From Terrabacter sp. 28 (GTDB lineage Bacteria; Actinomycetota; Actinomycetes; Actinomycetales; Dermatophilaceae), in the NCBI GenBank assembly GCA_000955875.1, contig JYOE01000002.1, positions 186,001 to 250,000 of the forward strand: a stretch of DNA of 64,000 bases. Reading direction: 5' to 3'. The translations under genes were made by a program, and so were the position numbers. The notes beneath the pieces were generated by a model. The model saw only the letters and a program-made list of their open reading frames with translations, did not search any database and was not told the origin of the DNA. Below, piece by piece: positions 1 to 9,271 of the stretch (its first letter is position 1; the number at the start of each line of letters is the position of its first letter).

Positions 1-1157
1 GCGGCAGAGTGCTCCCCGCTCGGCACGAGATCGGGGTTGATGCCCCACTCGCGCAGCGCGTCGGCGGTGACGCCACCGACGGCAGCCACTTTCAGACCGG
101 CGAAGGCGCGCGCGTCGAGACCGAACTCCTCGAAGCGCTCACGCACCGCTCGCACGGCGTTGACCGAGGTGAAGCCGATCCACTCGTAGCGACCGGTGAC
201 GAGGCCCTTGACGGCCTTCTCCATCTGCTGCGGGGTGCGCGGCGGCTCGACCGAGATGGTCGGGACGACGTCGGCGGTGGCCCCGTAGGCCGCGAGGCGC
301 TCGACCATCGGGCCGGCCTGGGCCTGGGTGCGCGGCACGAGCACCTTCCACCCGAACAGCGGCTTGTTCTCGAACCACGCGAACTCGTCGCGCAGGCCGA
401 CGTTCGGCGACACGACGGCGAGCGAGACCTCGAGGGGCTCCTTGCCGGCGAACACGGAGTCGGCTTCGCCCAGCGTCGTCGCGACGGACGACTGGCGCAC
501 GGTGGTGCCGTTGGCCGAGAGCGCGACGAGAGCCTCCGCCGGTCGGCCGGCGGCGAGGAGCGCCGCGAGGGCGGTCCGGATCCCGTCGGTGCCGCCGAGC
601 AGCACGAGCGTGTCGTCGTCGGCGGTGTAGGCCGACCAGTCGACGCTCGAGCGGTCGACGCCGACGACGTGGACGGCGCCGGTCGACTTCGAGGTCAGCG
701 GCACACCGGCATACGTCGGGCCGGCCGTGAGCGCGGAGACGCCGGGCACGACGTCGAAGGTGATGCCGGCCTTGCGGCAGGCACGCACCTCCTCGACGAG
801 GCCGTTGAAGGTCGCGGGGTCGCCGTCCATGAGGCGCACGACGAGCCCGTTGGGGCCCACCGACTTCGCGGCCTTGACGACGAGCTTGGCGCGCACGGCG
901 TGGGTCAGCTCCTGACCCTGCTCGCCGTGTCCGGCGTCGACGATCTCGACGTCGGGCCGGGCGTGCTGGAGCACGACGTCGTCGCGGGCGATCCGGTCGG
1001 TGACGACGACGTCGGCAGCGGCGAGCAGGTCGCGGCCGCGCAGCGTCATCAGACCGGGGTCACCGGGTCCGGACCCGACGAAGGCGACGCGAGCAGGGGT
1101 CGTCGCGTGGGTGGGAGTCGAGACCGTCTGCTCTGACGGCTGGCGGGAAGGAGTCAC
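1..1157 (-). CDS. hemD: Uroporphyrinogen-III C-methyltransferase / uroporphyrinogen-III synthase fusion (3' end outside window)
   Basis: The visible N-terminal part is a SUMT (CobA-type) methyltransferase with the SAM-site motif [15 protein letters not shown] near residue 30. The part nearest the window edge is a HemD-type synthase, recognisable by [17 protein letters not shown]. Such fusions make uroporphyrinogen III and methylate it toward sirohaem and B12 and are usual in Actinobacteria. The start is GTG at 1157, which overlaps the hemC stop in a GTGA and has GGAG upstream. About 385 codons are visible and roughly a quarter of the expected length is missing. It is the last visible gene of rex-hemA-hemC-hemD. 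Confidence 0.9.
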   Translation of the reverse strand, partial: MTPSRQPSEQTVSTPTHATTPARVAFVGSGPGDPGLMTLRGRDLLAAADVVVTDRIARDDVVLQHARPDVEIVDAGHGEQGQELTHAVRAKLVVKAAKSVGPNGLVVRLMDGDPATFNGLVEEVRACRKAGITFDVVPGVSALTAGPTYAGVPLTSKSTGAVHVVGVDRSSVDWSAYTADDDTLVLLGGTDGIRTALAALLAAGRPAEALVALSANGTTVRQSSVATTLGEADSVFAGKEPLEVSLAVVSPNVGLRDEFAWFENKPLFGWKVLVPRTQAQAGPMVERLAAYGATADVVPTISVEPPRTPQQMEKAVKGLVTGRYEWIGFTSVNAVRAVRERFEEFGLDARAFAGLKVAAVGGVTADALREWGINPDLVPSGEHSA

Positions 1158-2122
1158 GAAACTTGCTCCGGTTGGTGTGGGGCGTGGTCTGGTGCGGGTC
1201 CAGCTGACGGTGAGACCTGGAGGTCGGCGGCGCCGTCCTCCAGAAGGACGTGGGCGAGTCGGGCGCCGAGGGCCTCGGGCTCCTCGTACGGGCCGACGAG
1301 CGAGCGGCGCAGCTCGACGGATCCGTCCTCGCTGCCGGCGAAGGCGCGGAGCGACAGCTCCAGGCCGTCCTCGCCCTCGACGACCTCGGCGAGCGCACCC
1401 ACCGGCGCGGTGCAGCCGGCCTCGAGGGTCGCGAGGAGCGACCGCTCGGCGAGGACGCAGGCGCGGGTGTCGGCGTCGTCGAGCACGGAGACCGCTGCGA
1501 CGACGTCGGCCCGGTCGGACCGGCACTCGACGGCCAGGGCGCCCTGACCGGGCGCGGGAAGCACCTGGATCGGGTCGATGACCTCGGTCGCCTCGGTGAG
1601 GCGGTCGAGCCTGGAGAGGCCCGCGCGGGCGAGGACGACGGCGTCGAGCTTGCCCGACGTGACGAAACCGATTCTCGTGTCGACGTTTCCGCGAATGGGG
1701 CGGATGTCGAGGCCGAGACCGAGAGCCGCCAGCTGCGCGGTGCGCCGGGGGGACCCGGTGCCGACCACGGAGCCGGGAGGCAGCTCGCCCAGCGTGAGCC
1801 CGTCACGCGCCACGAGCACGTCGCGGCTGTCCTCGCGCACCGGCACTGCGGCGATGACGAGCCCCGGCTCGGGCGTCGTGGGGAGGTCCTTGAGCGAGTG
1901 CACGGCGACGTCGATGCGTCCGTCGAGCAGCGCGTGGCGGATCGCGGCAGCGAAGACGCCGGTGCCGCCGATGGCCGTGAGCAGCTCGCCCGAGACGTCG
2001 CCCTCGGTCGTGATCTCGACGATCTCGACGTCGTGGCCCGCGTCGCGCAGCCGGTCGGCCACCCAGCCGGACTGGGTGGTGGCGAGGGCGGAGCGGCGGG
2101 TGCCGAGACGCAGTGCGGTCAT
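1154..2122 (-). CDS. hemC: Porphobilinogen deaminase (hydroxymethylbilane synthase)
   Basis: It polymerises four porphobilinogen molecules to hydroxymethylbilane in tetrapyrrole synthesis. The 322-residue protein has the family N-terminus [11 protein letters not shown], the substrate-loop region VHSLKDLPT near residue 75, GTGSPRR near 121 and the cofactor-binding cysteine Cys237 in [10 protein letters not shown], where dipyrromethane attaches. The ATG start overlaps the hemA stop by four bases (ATGA) and its own stop overlaps the hemD GTG, so translation of the three genes is probably coupled. Length is normal for the family. Confidence 0.97.
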   Translation of the reverse strand: MTALRLGTRRSALATTQSGWVADRLRDAGHDVEIVEITTEGDVSGELLTAIGGTGVFAAAIRHALLDGRIDVAVHSLKDLPTTPEPGLVIAAVPVREDSRDVLVARDGLTLGELPPGSVVGTGSPRRTAQLAALGLGLDIRPIRGNVDTRIGFVTSGKLDAVVLARAGLSRLDRLTEATEVIDPIQVLPAPGQGALAVECRSDRADVVAAVSVLDDADTRACVLAERSLLATLEAGCTAPVGALAEVVEGEDGLELSLRAFAGSEDGSVELRRSLVGPYEEPEALGARLAHVLLEDGAADLQVSPSAGPAPDHAPHQPEQVS

Positions 2123-3501
2123 GACTGCCCTCGCTTCGGCGGGGTCGACACGTTGGCGACGTCCTTGGGCTCGAGGTCGAAGAGCTCGCGCAGCGCGGCG
2201 GCGTAGTCGTCGCCGCTGCCCTCCATCGCGAACTCCTTGACGCGCTTGGTCGGCGTGTGGAGCAGCTTCTCGACGATGCGGTGCACTGCGAGACCGACCT
2301 CCGCCCGGGTGGTCTCGTCGAGACCGGGCAGACGCTGGTCGAGGCGGTCCATCTCGGTGGCGACGAGGTCGGCCGCCCGGGCCCGGAGCGCGGCCACCGT
2401 GGGCGCCACGGACTTCTCCATGCGGCGGGTGAGGTAGTCGGCGACCTCGCCGGTGACGAGGTCGCGCACGCGCACCACCTGCGTGGTGTCGGCGCGGCCC
2501 TCGAGGAGCAGCCCCAGAGCCTGCAGGTCGATGAGGGTCACGCCGGGCACGGGCCGTTGCCAGGTGTCTGCCGGCTCGACGTCGCGCGGCAGGGCCAGGT
2601 CGACGACGACCTGGGGCCGTGCGTCGCGCCGGGCAGCACCGTCGGCCAGCAGGTCAGCCGTGATCACGTGGCCCACCGCGCCGGTGCAGGTGATGACGAG
2701 GTCGCTCTCGGCGACGACGTCGCTGAGGTCGCTCCACGCGCGTGGCGTACCCGACGTGGCCTCGGCGAGACGCTCCGCGCGCTCGGGGGTGCGGTTGACG
2801 ATGGTGAGCGACCGCACGCCCGCCCGGGACGTCGTTGCCGCCGCGAGCCCGCTCATGCCGCCGGCACCGATGACCGCGGCGGACACGCCCTCGAGCGGGC
2901 CGAGCACCTCGGCGGCCTCCTCGAGCGCGATCTGCACGAGCGAGACGCTGTGCTGGTCGATGTCGGTGTCGGTGTGGGCGCGCTTGCCCACCCGGAGCGC
3001 GCGCTGGAAGAGCGCGTTGAGGGTCTCTCCCACCTGGCCGCGCTCCTGGGCGCCGGCGAGCGCGTCGCGCATCTGGCCGAGCACCTGCGCCTCACCCACG
3101 GCCATCGAGTCGAGGCCGCAGGCGACGGTGAACGCGTGGGCGACGGCGGCGTCGTCGTAACGGACGTAGAGGTGGTCGGCGAGTGCCTCGGCGCGCGCGG
3201 CGAGGGCGTCGGCCGGGTCGCCCGGAGGCAGCTCGACGGGGTCGCGCACCCCCTCGGGCTCCTCGATGCCGGCGGCGAGGGCGAGGGCCTCTCCGATGGC
3301 GGCGACGGCGGGGTGGAAGGCGGGCACCGAGGCGTAGACCTCGAGCCGGTTGCACGTGGAGAGCACGACGGCCTCGGTGGCGGTGGCCGAACCGAGCACG
3401 GACGACGCGATGGCAGCGGCGCGGTCGGGACGCTCGGAGAGCGCCTCGAGCACCGACAGCGGCGCGGTGTGGTGGGACAGTCCGATGACGAGCAGGCTCA
3501 C
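2119..3501 (-). CDS. hemA: Glutamyl-tRNA reductase
   Basis: It reduces glutamyl-tRNA to glutamate-1-semialdehyde with NADPH, the first committed step of C5 haem synthesis. The 460-residue protein has the catalytic Cys50 in [10 protein letters not shown], the [20 protein letters not shown] region near residue 130, an NADPH-binding [10 protein letters not shown] near 215 and a C-terminal helical dimerisation region. The start is GTG, overlapping the rex TGA by four bases. Placing this gene directly behind rex ties haem supply to NADH/NAD redox state, as described in Streptomyces. Confidence 0.97.
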   Translation of the reverse strand: MSLLVIGLSHHTAPLSVLEALSERPDRAAAIASSVLGSATATEAVVLSTCNRLEVYASVPAFHPAVAAIGEALALAAGIEEPEGVRDPVELPPGDPADALAARAEALADHLYVRYDDAAVAHAFTVACGLDSMAVGEAQVLGQMRDALAGAQERGQVGETLNALFQRALRVGKRAHTDTDIDQHSVSLVQIALEEAAEVLGPLEGVSAAVIGAGGMSGLAAATTSRAGVRSLTIVNRTPERAERLAEATSGTPRAWSDLSDVVAESDLVITCTGAVGHVITADLLADGAARRDARPQVVVDLALPRDVEPADTWQRPVPGVTLIDLQALGLLLEGRADTTQVVRVRDLVTGEVADYLTRRMEKSVAPTVAALRARAADLVATEMDRLDQRLPGLDETTRAEVGLAVHRIVEKLLHTPTKRVKEFAMEGSGDDYAAALRELFDLEPKDVANVSTPPKRGQS

Positions 3502-4181
3502 GGGGCGACCACCGCCGACCGGAGGTCGCCCGCCGCCAGCGACTTGCGCTGGGCGTGGAAGGCGAGGATCTGCAGCTCGGTGGACAGGTCGACGCGGCGC
3601 ACGTCGACGCCCTCGGGCACCGAGAGCACGGCGGGGGCGAAGTTGAGGATCGAGCTGATGCCGGCGCCGACGAGCGCGTCGCAGACGGCCTGCGCGGCAG
3701 GCGCCGGCGTCGCGATGACACCGATGGCGATGGGGTCGACCTGGTGGTGGTCGACGATCTCGCGCAGCGGCCGGATGCGCACCCCGACGACGCGCTCGTC
3801 CACGAGCGCCGGGTCGTCGTCGTAGAGGCCGACGATGCGGAATCCCTTGGTGACGAAGCCGGAGTAGGAGGCGAGTGCGTGCCCGAGGTTGCCCATGCCG
3901 ACGATCGCGACGGGCCAGTCCTCGGTGAGTCCGAGCGCCCGCGAGATCTCGAGGGCCAGCGTCTCGACGTCGTAGCCGACACCGCGCACCCCGTAGGAGC
4001 CGAGGTGGCTGAGGTCCTTGCGCAGCTGCGCGGAGCGCACTCCGACCTCGGCTGCGAGCTCTTCGGACGAGACGGACAGGACGCCGTCCTCAGCGAGGCG
4101 CGAGAGCGTCCGAAGGTACTCGGGAAGCCGCGCGACGGTCGCGTCGGGGATCTCTCGACGCAGTGCAGGGTCGGCGGACAC
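3498..4181 (-). CDS. rex: Redox-sensing transcriptional repressor Rex
   Basis: A 227-residue Rex protein. The N-terminal winged helix (residues about 1-80, with VRSAQLRKDLSHLGSYGVRG) binds DNA, and a Rossmann domain (IVGMGNLGHALASY near 95) senses NADH/NAD. Rex leaves DNA when NADH rises. The start is GTG at 4181 with a GAGGAG-like ribosome site. It heads the hem operon, and a good Rex operator lies about 90 bp upstream, so autoregulation together with hemA-hemC-hemD is expected. Confidence 0.96.
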   Translation of the reverse strand: MSADPALRREIPDATVARLPEYLRTLSRLAEDGVLSVSSEELAAEVGVRSAQLRKDLSHLGSYGVRGVGYDVETLALEISRALGLTEDWPVAIVGMGNLGHALASYSGFVTKGFRIVGLYDDDPALVDERVVGVRIRPLREIVDHHQVDPIAIGVIATPAPAAQAVCDALVGAGISSILNFAPAVLSVPEGVDVRRVDLSTELQILAFHAQRKSLAAGDLRSAVVAP

Positions 4182-4257
4182 TCTTGCTCACCGGCTCCTC
4201 TCAGCGAGGCGTTCGGGTCGGGACCGAGCCGAACGCGGAGCACGTGGGGACCTGTTC

Positions 4258-4286
4258 AGGCTAGACGTTTGTGAAGCCATGCACAA
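4258..4286 (-). promoter_or_regulatory. Rex operator overlapping the rex-hemACD promoter
   Basis: TTGTGA at 4269-4274, six bases, then GCACAA at 4281-4286 matches the Rex consensus TTGTGA-N6-TCACAA at 11 of 12 positions. On the minus strand TTGTGC (4286-4281) can serve as a -35 and TAGCCT (4263-4258) as a -10, 17 bp apart. The operator therefore lies across the promoter, as expected for repression and autoregulation. Confidence 0.75.
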
Positions 4287-4368
4287 AGTTGACTTTCGGG
4301 GACTTACCACGGCATGGGACGCGCCCTCGAGGCAGGTCGCCGTCCGCGGGCCCGGCCGCCAGGCCGGC

Positions 4369-4632
4369 TCAGCGGAGGGCAGCGCGCAGGCGGGCCTCGT
4401 CGACCCGCCAGAACTCGTGACGTCGCCCGTCGACGAAGGTCACCGGGATCTGCTCGGCGTAGCGGCGCAGCAGGTCGGGGTCGTCGTCGATCGACTGCTC
4501 CGACCAGGCCACGCCGAGCTCGGAGGTGACGCGAGCCACGACCTCACGGGCCTCCTCGCACAGGTGACAGCCGGGGCGTCCGAGCAGGACCACCCGTGGC
4601 GCACCCCCGGCATCGGGCTGCTGGATCGTCAT
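4369..4632 (-). CDS. Glutaredoxin-family (DUF836-like) thiol protein
   Basis: An 87-residue thioredoxin-fold protein with a redox motif CHLC at residues about 22-25 (RPGCHLCEEA), a cis-Pro-type PVTFVDG near 64 and no signal peptide. Small glutaredoxin-like proteins of this family are common in Actinobacteria beside the rex-hem locus; their substrate is not established. It is transcribed divergently from the sigma-factor gene and in the same direction as rex, but about 190 bp from it, across the Rex operator region. Confidence 0.8.
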   Translation of the reverse strand: MTIQQPDAGGAPRVVLLGRPGCHLCEEAREVVARVTSELGVAWSEQSIDDDPDLLRRYAEQIPVTFVDGRRHEFWRVDEARLRAALR

Positions 4633-4734
4633 GCGCCCACTCTAGGCGCGCAATCTAGGCGCGCGCGGCGCGGACGGCCGTGCCGTCGACACCTGCTGGG
4701 ACTGGTGGGGCGAACGCGTACCGGTGAGTAGGTC

Positions 4735-5613
4735 ATGCGCCACAAATGCCGATCGATCTCCCAGATGGGGCCCGCTTCCGCCAGACTGTCTCCAATGCGC
4801 TCGAACAGGACGTCGGCCCGCCGACCTGCCCCTGTAACCGCGCCGCGGACGCTCCCGGCGATGGTGTCGGTGACGCCTGCCCTCACGCCCGCCCTCTCCC
4901 CTGCGCTCACGTCTGGCCTCACGCCGACGCTGCCCTCCTGGCGTTCCGCGCTCGACGCGCTGTGGGCCTCCCTCGCCAACGAGAGCGCCGCGCACGTCGA
5001 CGTCGGGCCGACGCCCTCCGGATCGCTCGGTCCCCGACGCCCGCACCCCGAGCGCGACGCGGCCGAGCAGGCCCGGATCGCCGCACTCGTCGAGCTGGCC
5101 CAGGGCGGCGACAAGGAGGCCTTCGCCCAGCTCTACGACAGCTACGTCGACACCGTCTTCCGCTACGTGCTCGTACGCGTGGCCAACCGTTCGCTCGCCG
5201 AGGACCTCACCTCCGAGACCTTCCTGCGCGCCATGCGGCGCATCGACTCCTTCACGTGGCAGGGCAAGGACATCGCGGCGTGGTTCGTCACCATCGCCCG
5301 CAACCTCATCGCCGACCACGTGAAGTCGGCGAAGTTCCGCTTCGAGGTCGCGACGGCCGACATGCGCGACGCCGACGAGCGGGTCGATGCCCCCGACGCC
5401 GAGGTGCTCACCCGGCTGCGCGACGAGCGGCTCGTCGAGGCGATCAGGGGACTCGGCCCCGACCAGGCCGAGTGCATCACCCTGCGCTTCCTCCAGGGCC
5501 TCAGCCTCGCCGACACCGCCAAGGTCATCGGCAAGTCCGAAGGTGCCGTCAAGCAGCTCCAGCTGCGCGCCACGCGGGCTCTGCGCAAGGCGCTCGAGGG
5601 AGTCGAGCTGTGA
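4735..5613 (+). CDS. ECF sigma factor, BldN type
   Basis: Region 2 starts near residue 117 (GDKEAFAQLYDSYVDTVFRY) with SLAEDLTSETFLRAMRRI. Region 4 is C-terminal, with ITLRFLQGLSLADTAKVIG and GAVKQLQLRATRALRKAL. About 110 low-complexity Ala/Pro/Ser residues precede region 2, resembling the pro-sequence of Streptomyces BldN. Position also fits: BldN lies near hem/rex in Streptomyces and is followed by its anti-sigma gene, as here. The start is uncertain; in-frame ATGs at 4765, 4795 and 4861 are alternatives. Regulon unknown. Confidence 0.88.
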   Translation: MRHKCRSISQMGPASARLSPMRSNRTSARRPAPVTAPRTLPAMVSVTPALTPALSPALTSGLTPTLPSWRSALDALWASLANESAAHVDVGPTPSGSLGPRRPHPERDAAEQARIAALVELAQGGDKEAFAQLYDSYVDTVFRYVLVRVANRSLAEDLTSETFLRAMRRIDSFTWQGKDIAAWFVTIARNLIADHVKSAKFRFEVATADMRDADERVDAPDAEVLTRLRDERLVEAIRGLGPDQAECITLRFLQGLSLADTAKVIGKSEGAVKQLQLRATRALRKALEGVEL

Positions 5614-5950
5614 ACCCCGTAACCCCACTGCCACCCGCGTCGTTCTCACGGCGTAGGGACGGTGCGTGTGGGCCCGGACCGACGCTCGGCGCGCCGACCG
5701 GCGCGACCGCGGATCGCGTGAACGCAGGCGGCTCCATGACAGCGACGACGGTGCTGGAGTCCCTGACGAGCAACCTGCACCACCCACCCCTCGCCGTATG
5801 CCGTCCCGTGGCGCCCCGTCGGGCCACTGGGCGCCTGCCGGGACCCCCGACGCCCTGACGGGCGAGACCCGGCGCCCCAGCCAGACCAGCCAGACCAGCC
5901 AGAACGGCTGACCGACCAACGACCAGCAGACGACAGACGAAGGAGGGGAC
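5614..5950. other. Spacer between sigma and anti-sigma genes, no convincing gene
   Basis: These 337 bases hold no ORF I can support; small plus-strand frames are basic and low in complexity. They contain one GTATGCCG octamer (5796), three tandem copies of a 9-base CAGACCAGC-type unit (about 5880-5905) and, at the end, the strong ribosome site GAAGGAGG of the next gene. A promoter independent of the sigma gene is possible, but I cannot point to one. Confidence 0.5.
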
Positions 5951-7321
5951 ATGGACCTCGGCGCGAATGCCGACGGCGAGCTGCTGCAGCGCGCCCTCGA
6001 CGGCGAGCGGATCTCCGACCCCGGCATCCTCGAGCTCGTCGCCGTGCTCCACGCCGTCCAGTCCGTCGACCAGGCCGGCCTCGCGCCGCGAGCCGAGTTC
6101 GTGACCGACCTGCGCGCCAGGCTCCTCGCCGACGACGCGACGACGGTCGTCCCGATCGTGCCTGAGGCCCCGGGCGATTCCGACACCGACGCCGAGCCCT
6201 CCTCCGCCGAGGGCACTCCGGATGCCCCCGGTGCCCCCGGTGCCCCCGGTGCCCCTGATGTCCCCGGGGCCACCGAGCGCTCCTCCGACCCCGCACGTCC
6301 AAGAACCGGCGGCACCGTCTCGGTGCTTCGGGTCGCGGCACGGCCGCTGAAGTTCCTGGCCGCCGCCGCCGCGGCGGTGCTGGTCATCGGCGGCGCGCTC
6401 GGGTTCGCCTCGAGGTCCGCGGTGCCCGGCGACGCGCTCTACGGCGTCAAGCAGCTCCTCGACCGGGCGGCCGTCCAGCTGGCCGGCTCGCGCTACGAGC
6501 AGGGGCTCACCTACCTCGCCCAGGCGCAGGAGCACATCGGCGACGCCCGCAGCCTCATCGACCGCGGCGAGCCCTCGACGCACGACCTCGACACGGCCTA
6601 CGACTCCGCCGCCGACGCCACGCGGCGCGCGCAGACGATCCTGCTCGAGGCCTACCGCACCGATGGTCGGACCGACGCCCTCACGGAGCTGTCCGACTTC
6701 TACACCCGGGCGATCCCGCAGGTCGACGCGATGCGACCGCGCGTGCCGGCCGCCTCCCTGCCCGCCTGGCAGCGGCTGCGTGACCTGCTGGGTGCCAGCC
6801 AGGTGGCCACGCTCCGCGACCTCGCCTCGTGCACCGTGTGCAGCGACCGCGCCGACCAGGCGAAGCAGCTGCTCAGCGGCCTCGTGACGACCCGTCCGGG
6901 CGCCACGGCGACGCCGCGACCCTCGAGCACCGCGCCGCGGCCCTCGGTCTCGCTCCCCCGGCCGCAGCTGCCGTCCGCGACCCTCCCCGGGGGCGGCCTG
7001 CCGAGCGCTCCGCTTCCGTCCGTGCCGCTCCCGGGCGGCGGTGCCGGCGTCACCGGCGGCGTCACGCTGCCCGGCGGCACCATCAACCTGCCGGGCGCCG
7101 GCGTCAACAGCACGTCGGGCGGGCTCGGTGGTGGCGGCGTCACGCTGCCGGGCGCGACCGTGAGCATCCCCCGCGTGGGGGCCTCGAGCACGACCATCAG
7201 GGTCGGCGGGGGCGGCATCACGCTGCCCGGCGCGACGATCCCGGTGCCGACGGTCGTCGTCACGCCGCCCGCGCTGCCGCTGCTGCCGTCGACGACGCTC
7301 CCCCTCCAGCCGCTGCCCTGA
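5951..7321 (+). CDS. Membrane anti-sigma protein with DUF5667 domain (RsbN-like)
   Basis: A 456-residue protein. A cytoplasmic N-terminal segment (1-130) is followed by one transmembrane helix near 134-153 (FLAAAAAAVLVIGGALGFA), a helical DUF5667-type extracytoplasmic domain (about 160-315, starting SAVPGDALYGVKQLLDRA) and a Pro/Gly-rich tail (330-456) built on LPGGG / TLPGATV-like repeats. In Streptomyces the gene after bldN encodes the anti-sigma RsbN, and this gene has the same position and topology. The tail could span or contact the cell wall. Start set by GAAGGAGG seven bases upstream. Confidence 0.8.
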   Translation: MDLGANADGELLQRALDGERISDPGILELVAVLHAVQSVDQAGLAPRAEFVTDLRARLLADDATTVVPIVPEAPGDSDTDAEPSSAEGTPDAPGAPGAPGAPDVPGATERSSDPARPRTGGTVSVLRVAARPLKFLAAAAAAVLVIGGALGFASRSAVPGDALYGVKQLLDRAAVQLAGSRYEQGLTYLAQAQEHIGDARSLIDRGEPSTHDLDTAYDSAADATRRAQTILLEAYRTDGRTDALTELSDFYTRAIPQVDAMRPRVPAASLPAWQRLRDLLGASQVATLRDLASCTVCSDRADQAKQLLSGLVTTRPGATATPRPSSTAPRPSVSLPRPQLPSATLPGGGLPSAPLPSVPLPGGGAGVTGGVTLPGGTINLPGAGVNSTSGGLGGGGVTLPGATVSIPRVGASSTTIRVGGGGITLPGATIPVPTVVVTPPALPLLPSTTLPLQPLP

Positions 7322-7375
7322 GCGCCATCTCGGCTCCGCCCCGGGCGAGGGGTCGGGTGGGCCGGGTGGGCCGGG

Positions 7376-9271
7376 TCAGAGGAAGACGGACTTGCGCTGC
7401 ATGAGCAGGCTGTAGAGCGTCTGCTGGATGGTCTCGCGCACCTGGTCGGTGAGGTCGAAGACGAGCATCGGGTCGTCGGCGGCCTCCGGCCCGAAGGCCG
7501 ACGTGTCGATCGGCGGCCCGAACTCGATGAGCCACTTGCTCGGCAGCGGCACCATGCCGAGCGGGCCGAGAAGCGGGAACGTCGGCGTGATCGGCGCGTA
7601 CGGCAGCCCCAGCAGCCGCGCGACGGCCGGCATGTTGCCGAGGATCGGGTAGATCTCCTCGGCACCGACGATCGACACCGGCACGATCGGCACGCCGGCG
7701 CGCAGGGCCGCCGACACGAAGCCACCGCGGCCGAAGCGCTGCAGCTTGTAGCGCTCGCTGAACGGCTTGCCGACCCCCTTGAACCCCTCGGGCCAGACGC
7801 CGACGAGCGAACCGCCCGCGAGCAGGCGCTCGGCGTCGGTGTTGGCCGCCAGGGTGGTTCCCGACCGGCGCGCCATGGTGCCGATGAAGGGCATCTGGAA
7901 GACGAGGTCGGCCCCCAGCATGCGCAGGTGTCGCTTCTTCGGGTGCTCGTCGTAGACGGCGACCTGCGTCATGAGCGAGTCCATGGCGACGGTGCCCGAG
8001 TGGTTGCCGACGACGAGCGCGCCGCCCTCGTCGGGGATGTTCTCGATGCCACGCACCTCGACCCGGAACCACTTCTTGTAGAGCGGTCGCAGCAGGGGCA
8101 GGTGGACGTTGATCGTGTAGTCCTCGTCGAAGCCGAACTCGTCGACGACGTAGTCGCCCGACAGCCGCCGCCTGAGGTAGGCCAGCGTCTCGGCGACCTG
8201 GCGCTCGACGTCCTCCGCCGGCACCCCGGCCGACATCGCCGCGGCGCGCAGCACGTTGATGGCCAGCTCGACGAGCTCGGCGGGTCCGGGGCGGGACTCG
8301 GACGTGAACTCGGCACCCTCGAGCACCGCGCCCACGAGCTTCTCGGCCCGCGACTGCAGCCCCGAGGTCAGCGCGTGCTCCCAGCCGTCACCGCCTGCTT
8401 GCGTATGCCGCCCGGCTCCGGGGGCGCCCGCGTCGCCCGGGGTCGCGGCGGGCTCGGGCACACGTGGCACGGCCCGCAACCGCGTCGGCTCACCGTTCGC
8501 GGTGCGCCGTGTCGAGCGCATCGAGGCCCGGCTCGGCCTGGCCCGAGTGGTCGGGGTGGTCGGGGTGGTCGGCGTGTCGGCCGGTTCGCTCGTGCGCGGG
8601 CGACGGCCCGTACCGCTGGTCGGCGGACTGGCCGCTGCGGCGGCGGGGACGTCACTGGTGGCGGTCGTGCCGAGCGACGAGTCGTCGGGCTGCTCGCCCG
8701 GAGCGTCGACGGAGACCGGGGTGTCGGCGACCTCGACCGGCTCGTCCGGAGGGGTCGTGCTGGCCGCACCGACGGACCGGTGCCGAGCGTGGCTCACCTC
8801 GACGGGCTGCGTCGGCAGCAGCGGCGTGCCGCTGCGACGTCGGCGCTCGCCCGAGGCCCGCGCTGCGCCCGCTGCGAACGCGCCGCCCGAGCGCGGCTGT
8901 GACGCCTCGCGCGCGGACGCCTTCGTGGCGGCCGTCGTAGGGGCCGAGACCTTCTCGGCGGGGGTGCTGCCCGCTGCCTTGACCGCAGCAGCACGCGTGG
9001 CCGTCGACGTCTTCGACGGGGGCTTCTTGGACGCAGATTTGGACGCAGACTTGGACGCGGACTTCGACGTTGCTTTCGACGCGGACTTCCGCGCAGCGGG
9101 CTGCTTGGCCGCAGCCTTCTTCACGGCAGCCTTCTTGACAGCGGCCTTCTTCGCAGCGGTGGGCTTGGCGGCGATGTCCGCCGGCGTCGCCGTCTCCGTC
9201 GCCTGCCCCTCGGGCGTGGCCGGTGCGGCGTTCCCCGCCTGCCGCGTCTGGTCGGTGGGCTCGGTGGTCAC
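7376..9271 (-). CDS. PlsC-type lysophospholipid acyltransferase with histone H1-like N-terminal tail
   Basis: A 631-residue protein. The C-terminal third is a PlsC acyltransferase with catalytic NHSGTVAMD near residue 420, WPEGFKGVGKPFS near 492 and VPIVPVSIVGAEEIYPI. It should transfer acyl groups to a lipid at the membrane. The first 90 residues are Lys/Ala/Ser repeats (AAVKKAAVKKAAAK, SKSASKSASKSASKK) like histone H1 tails, followed by about 200 disordered Pro/Thr-rich residues. The ATG overlaps the epimerase stop (9268-9271), so the two are co-translated. Substrate not determinable. Confidence 0.85.
   Translation of the reverse strand: MTTEPTDQTRQAGNAAPATPEGQATETATPADIAAKPTAAKKAAVKKAAVKKAAAKQPAARKSASKATSKSASKSASKSASKKPPSKTSTATRAAAVKAAGSTPAEKVSAPTTAATKASAREASQPRSGGAFAAGAARASGERRRRSGTPLLPTQPVEVSHARHRSVGAASTTPPDEPVEVADTPVSVDAPGEQPDDSSLGTTATSDVPAAAAASPPTSGTGRRPRTSEPADTPTTPTTPTTRARPSRASMRSTRRTANGEPTRLRAVPRVPEPAATPGDAGAPGAGRHTQAGGDGWEHALTSGLQSRAEKLVGAVLEGAEFTSESRPGPAELVELAINVLRAAAMSAGVPAEDVERQVAETLAYLRRRLSGDYVVDEFGFDEDYTINVHLPLLRPLYKKWFRVEVRGIENIPDEGGALVVGNHSGTVAMDSLMTQVAVYDEHPKKRHLRMLGADLVFQMPFIGTMARRSGTTLAANTDAERLLAGGSLVGVWPEGFKGVGKPFSERYKLQRFGRGGFVSAALRAGVPIVPVSIVGAEEIYPILGNMPAVARLLGLPYAPITPTFPLLGPLGMVPLPSKWLIEFGPPIDTSAFGPEAADDPMLVFDLTDQVRETIQQTLYSLLMQRKSVFL

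Noticed and set aside
1250..3825. Plus-strand frames opposite hemC and hemA (318 and 522 codons)
   Set aside because: They are shadows of the hem genes with Arg/Gly/Val-rich non-globular sequence.
5666..5911. 81-codon plus-strand ORF between sigma and anti-sigma genes
   Set aside because: No ribosome site, highly basic low-complexity product and no family resemblance.
4642..6387. Long minus-strand frame opposite the sigma and anti-sigma genes
   Set aside because: Low-complexity Arg/Gly/Ser composition, no domain, and both plus-strand genes are clear.
6200..7300. Short repeats in the anti-sigma gene as a possible CRISPR or minisatellite
   Set aside because: They are in frame and encode Pro/Gly repeats; there are no spacers.
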